A stretch of 13,105 nucleotides of DNA from JAGQTE01 sp964648005 (lineage in GTDB: Bacteria > Actinomycetota > Acidimicrobiia > Acidimicrobiales > Acidimicrobilacustridaceae): positions 1 through 13,105 of the forward strand of contig CAZYKR010000109.1 of assembly GCA_964648005.1 (NCBI GenBank), read 5' to 3'. The position numbers and the translations under genes were made by a program. Below are positions 12,378-13,105 of this stretch, one piece after another; position 1 is the first letter of the stretch, and the number at the start of each line of letters is the position of its first letter. The notes under the pieces were generated by a model, which was not told the origin of the DNA, did not search any database, and worked only from the letters and a program-made list of their open reading frames with translations.

Positions 12378-13025
12378 TCACCCGCCGTGCCCGGGAGGCG
12401 TGAACGCGCCGCGGGCGTCGGCCGCCGCCACCTGGCGGCAGCACCCCTCGAGGTGATCGTTGACCAGACCCATCGCCTGCATGAAGGCGTACACGGTGGT
12501 GGGGCCGAGGAAGCGCCAGCCCCGGCGCTTGAGGTCCTTGGCCATGGCCACTGCAGCGGGCGCCGTGGTGAGCTCGCCGAGCTCGGGCCAGGTGATGCGC
12601 GCCGGTCGCTCGTCGGGCGGCGGCTCGAACGACCAGACGTAGGCGGCGAGGCTGGCGTGCTCGTCGACCAATTCGGCGTAGCGCTGCGCGTTGTTGATGG
12701 ACGCCTCGATCTTGCCGCGATGGCGCACGATGCCGGCGTCGGCGAGCAGGCGCGCCACGTCGCCGTCACCGAAGCCGGCGACCACCGCCGGGTCGAAGTC
12801 GGCGAAGGCGGCGCGAAACGCCGGGCGCTTGCGCAGGATGGTGAGCCAGGACAACCCGGACTGGAAGCCCTCGAGGCAGAGCTTCTCGAACAGGCGCCGG
12901 TCGTCGTCGACCGGGAAGCCCCACTCGAGGTCGTGATAGGTGACGTACTCCGGCGCCGACGATGCCCAGAAGCATCGGGGCGCGCCGTCGGGTCCGGCGA
13001 CGAGGCCGTCGGCAGGGATGTCCAT
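12378..13025 (-). CDS. tag: DNA-3-methyladenine glycosylase I
   Basis: A 215-aa base-excision-repair glycosylase that removes 3-methyladenine from alkylated DNA. All key Tag residues are present with E. coli spacing. The zinc ligands are C18 and H31 (13 apart), and H191 and C195 (4 apart). E52 and W60 in FEKLCLEGFQSGLSW match the base-recognition pair Glu38/Trp46. The motif YHDLEWGFPV (30-39) and the C-terminal GWRFLGPTTVYAFMQAMGLV (169-188) are also typical. An N-terminal extension of about 14 residues precedes the first zinc ligand. The start is supported by TAGGGT exactly 6 bases before the ATG, implying a leaderless message. Confidence 0.95.
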   Translation of the reverse strand: MDIPADGLVAGPDGAPRCFWASSAPEYVTYHDLEWGFPVDDDRRLFEKLCLEGFQSGLSWLTILRKRPAFRAAFADFDPAVVAGFGDGDVARLLADAGIVRHRGKIEASINNAQRYAELVDEHASLAAYVWSFEPPPDERPARITWPELGELTTAPAAVAMAKDLKRRGWRFLGPTTVYAFMQAMGLVNDHLEGCCRQVAAADARGAFTPPGHGG

Positions 13026-13031
13026 GGCGGC

Positions 13032-13037
13032 ACCCTA
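13032..13037 (-). promoter_or_regulatory. -10 element for leaderless tag
   Basis: TAGGGT on the minus strand is separated by 6 bases from the tag ATG. This is the same hexamer and spacing as at glsA. With a start about 7 bases after the hexamer, the transcript would begin at or next to the A of ATG. No -35 was recognised. Confidence 0.5.
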
Positions 13038-13076
13038 CGCAGGGGCACCGACAGCGCGACCGCTACCGTGGCCGAG

Positions 13077-13105
13077 GTGGCGACGCCCTCCCAGGTCGTG
13101 CACGT
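13077..13105 (+). CDS. Possible start of a plus-strand gene (partial)
   Basis: TACCGT (13064-13069) is followed after 7 bases by GTG at 13077, which opens a frame reading VATPSQVVH to the window edge. Another in-frame GTG lies at 13068. The arrangement mimics the leaderless starts elsewhere in the window and would be divergent from tag. Only nine codons are visible, so the product cannot be named. Confidence 0.25.

Overview
The window is about 13.1 kb of very GC-rich DNA with strong G/C third-position bias, short intergenic gaps and several apparently leaderless starts. This suggests a high-GC actinobacterium. The gene mix (proteasome-like Anbu, ABA4-like membrane protein, HSD10-like dehydrogenase) would fit an Acidimicrobiia-type genome, but that placement is inference. 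I see no insertion sequence, phage gene, integrase or CRISPR array, so this looks like chromosomal metabolic DNA rather than a mobile island.

Layout. (1) 1-300: an initiator tRNA-fMet gene on the minus strand, with a readable promoter and a hairpin terminator. (2) 309-2497, minus strand: a two-gene unit of glutaminase (glsA) overlapping by one base with a protein that joins a TerB-like region to a COQ4-like HDxxH-x11-E metal-site domain. (3) 2519-3253, plus strand: an Anbu-type proteasome-like hydrolase, divergent from glsA across only 21 bp. (4) 3271-9738, minus strand: six genes in one direction with gaps of 2 to 42 bp. In transcription order they are an alpha/beta hydrolase, an HSD10-like short-chain dehydrogenase, a class C beta-lactamase-fold serine hydrolase, a DUF2461 protein, an exported sedolisin (S53) without a visible prodomain, and a phytoene-desaturase-like FAD oxidoreductase. 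(5) 9739-10030: a hairpin-rich gap with a possible 14-codon mini-ORF carrying a near-perfect Shine-Dalgarno. (6) 10031-10489, minus strand: an ABA4-like four-helix membrane protein. (7) 10563-11887, plus strand: a MEST/epoxide-hydrolase-like alpha/beta hydrolase with an Asp in the nucleophile position, then a small SRPBCC protein. (8) 11898-13025, minus strand: a small uncharacterised Ala/Gln-rich protein and 3-methyladenine DNA glycosylase I (tag). (9) A possible plus-strand gene begins at the right edge.

The hydrolase, dehydrogenase, beta-lactamase-fold and FAD-oxidoreductase genes are compatible with lipid, isoprenoid or steroid-like catabolism, but nothing in the window fixes a substrate. 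Several genes have a TANNNT -10 element 6 to 10 bases before the start codon, which suggests leaderless transcripts. The most unusual points are the TerB/COQ4-like fusion coupled to glutaminase, the Anbu gene without its usual partners beside a shared bidirectional -10, and the mini-ORF whose Shine-Dalgarno can pair with a segment just past its stop codon. I found no clear multi-gene system that I would call wholly new.
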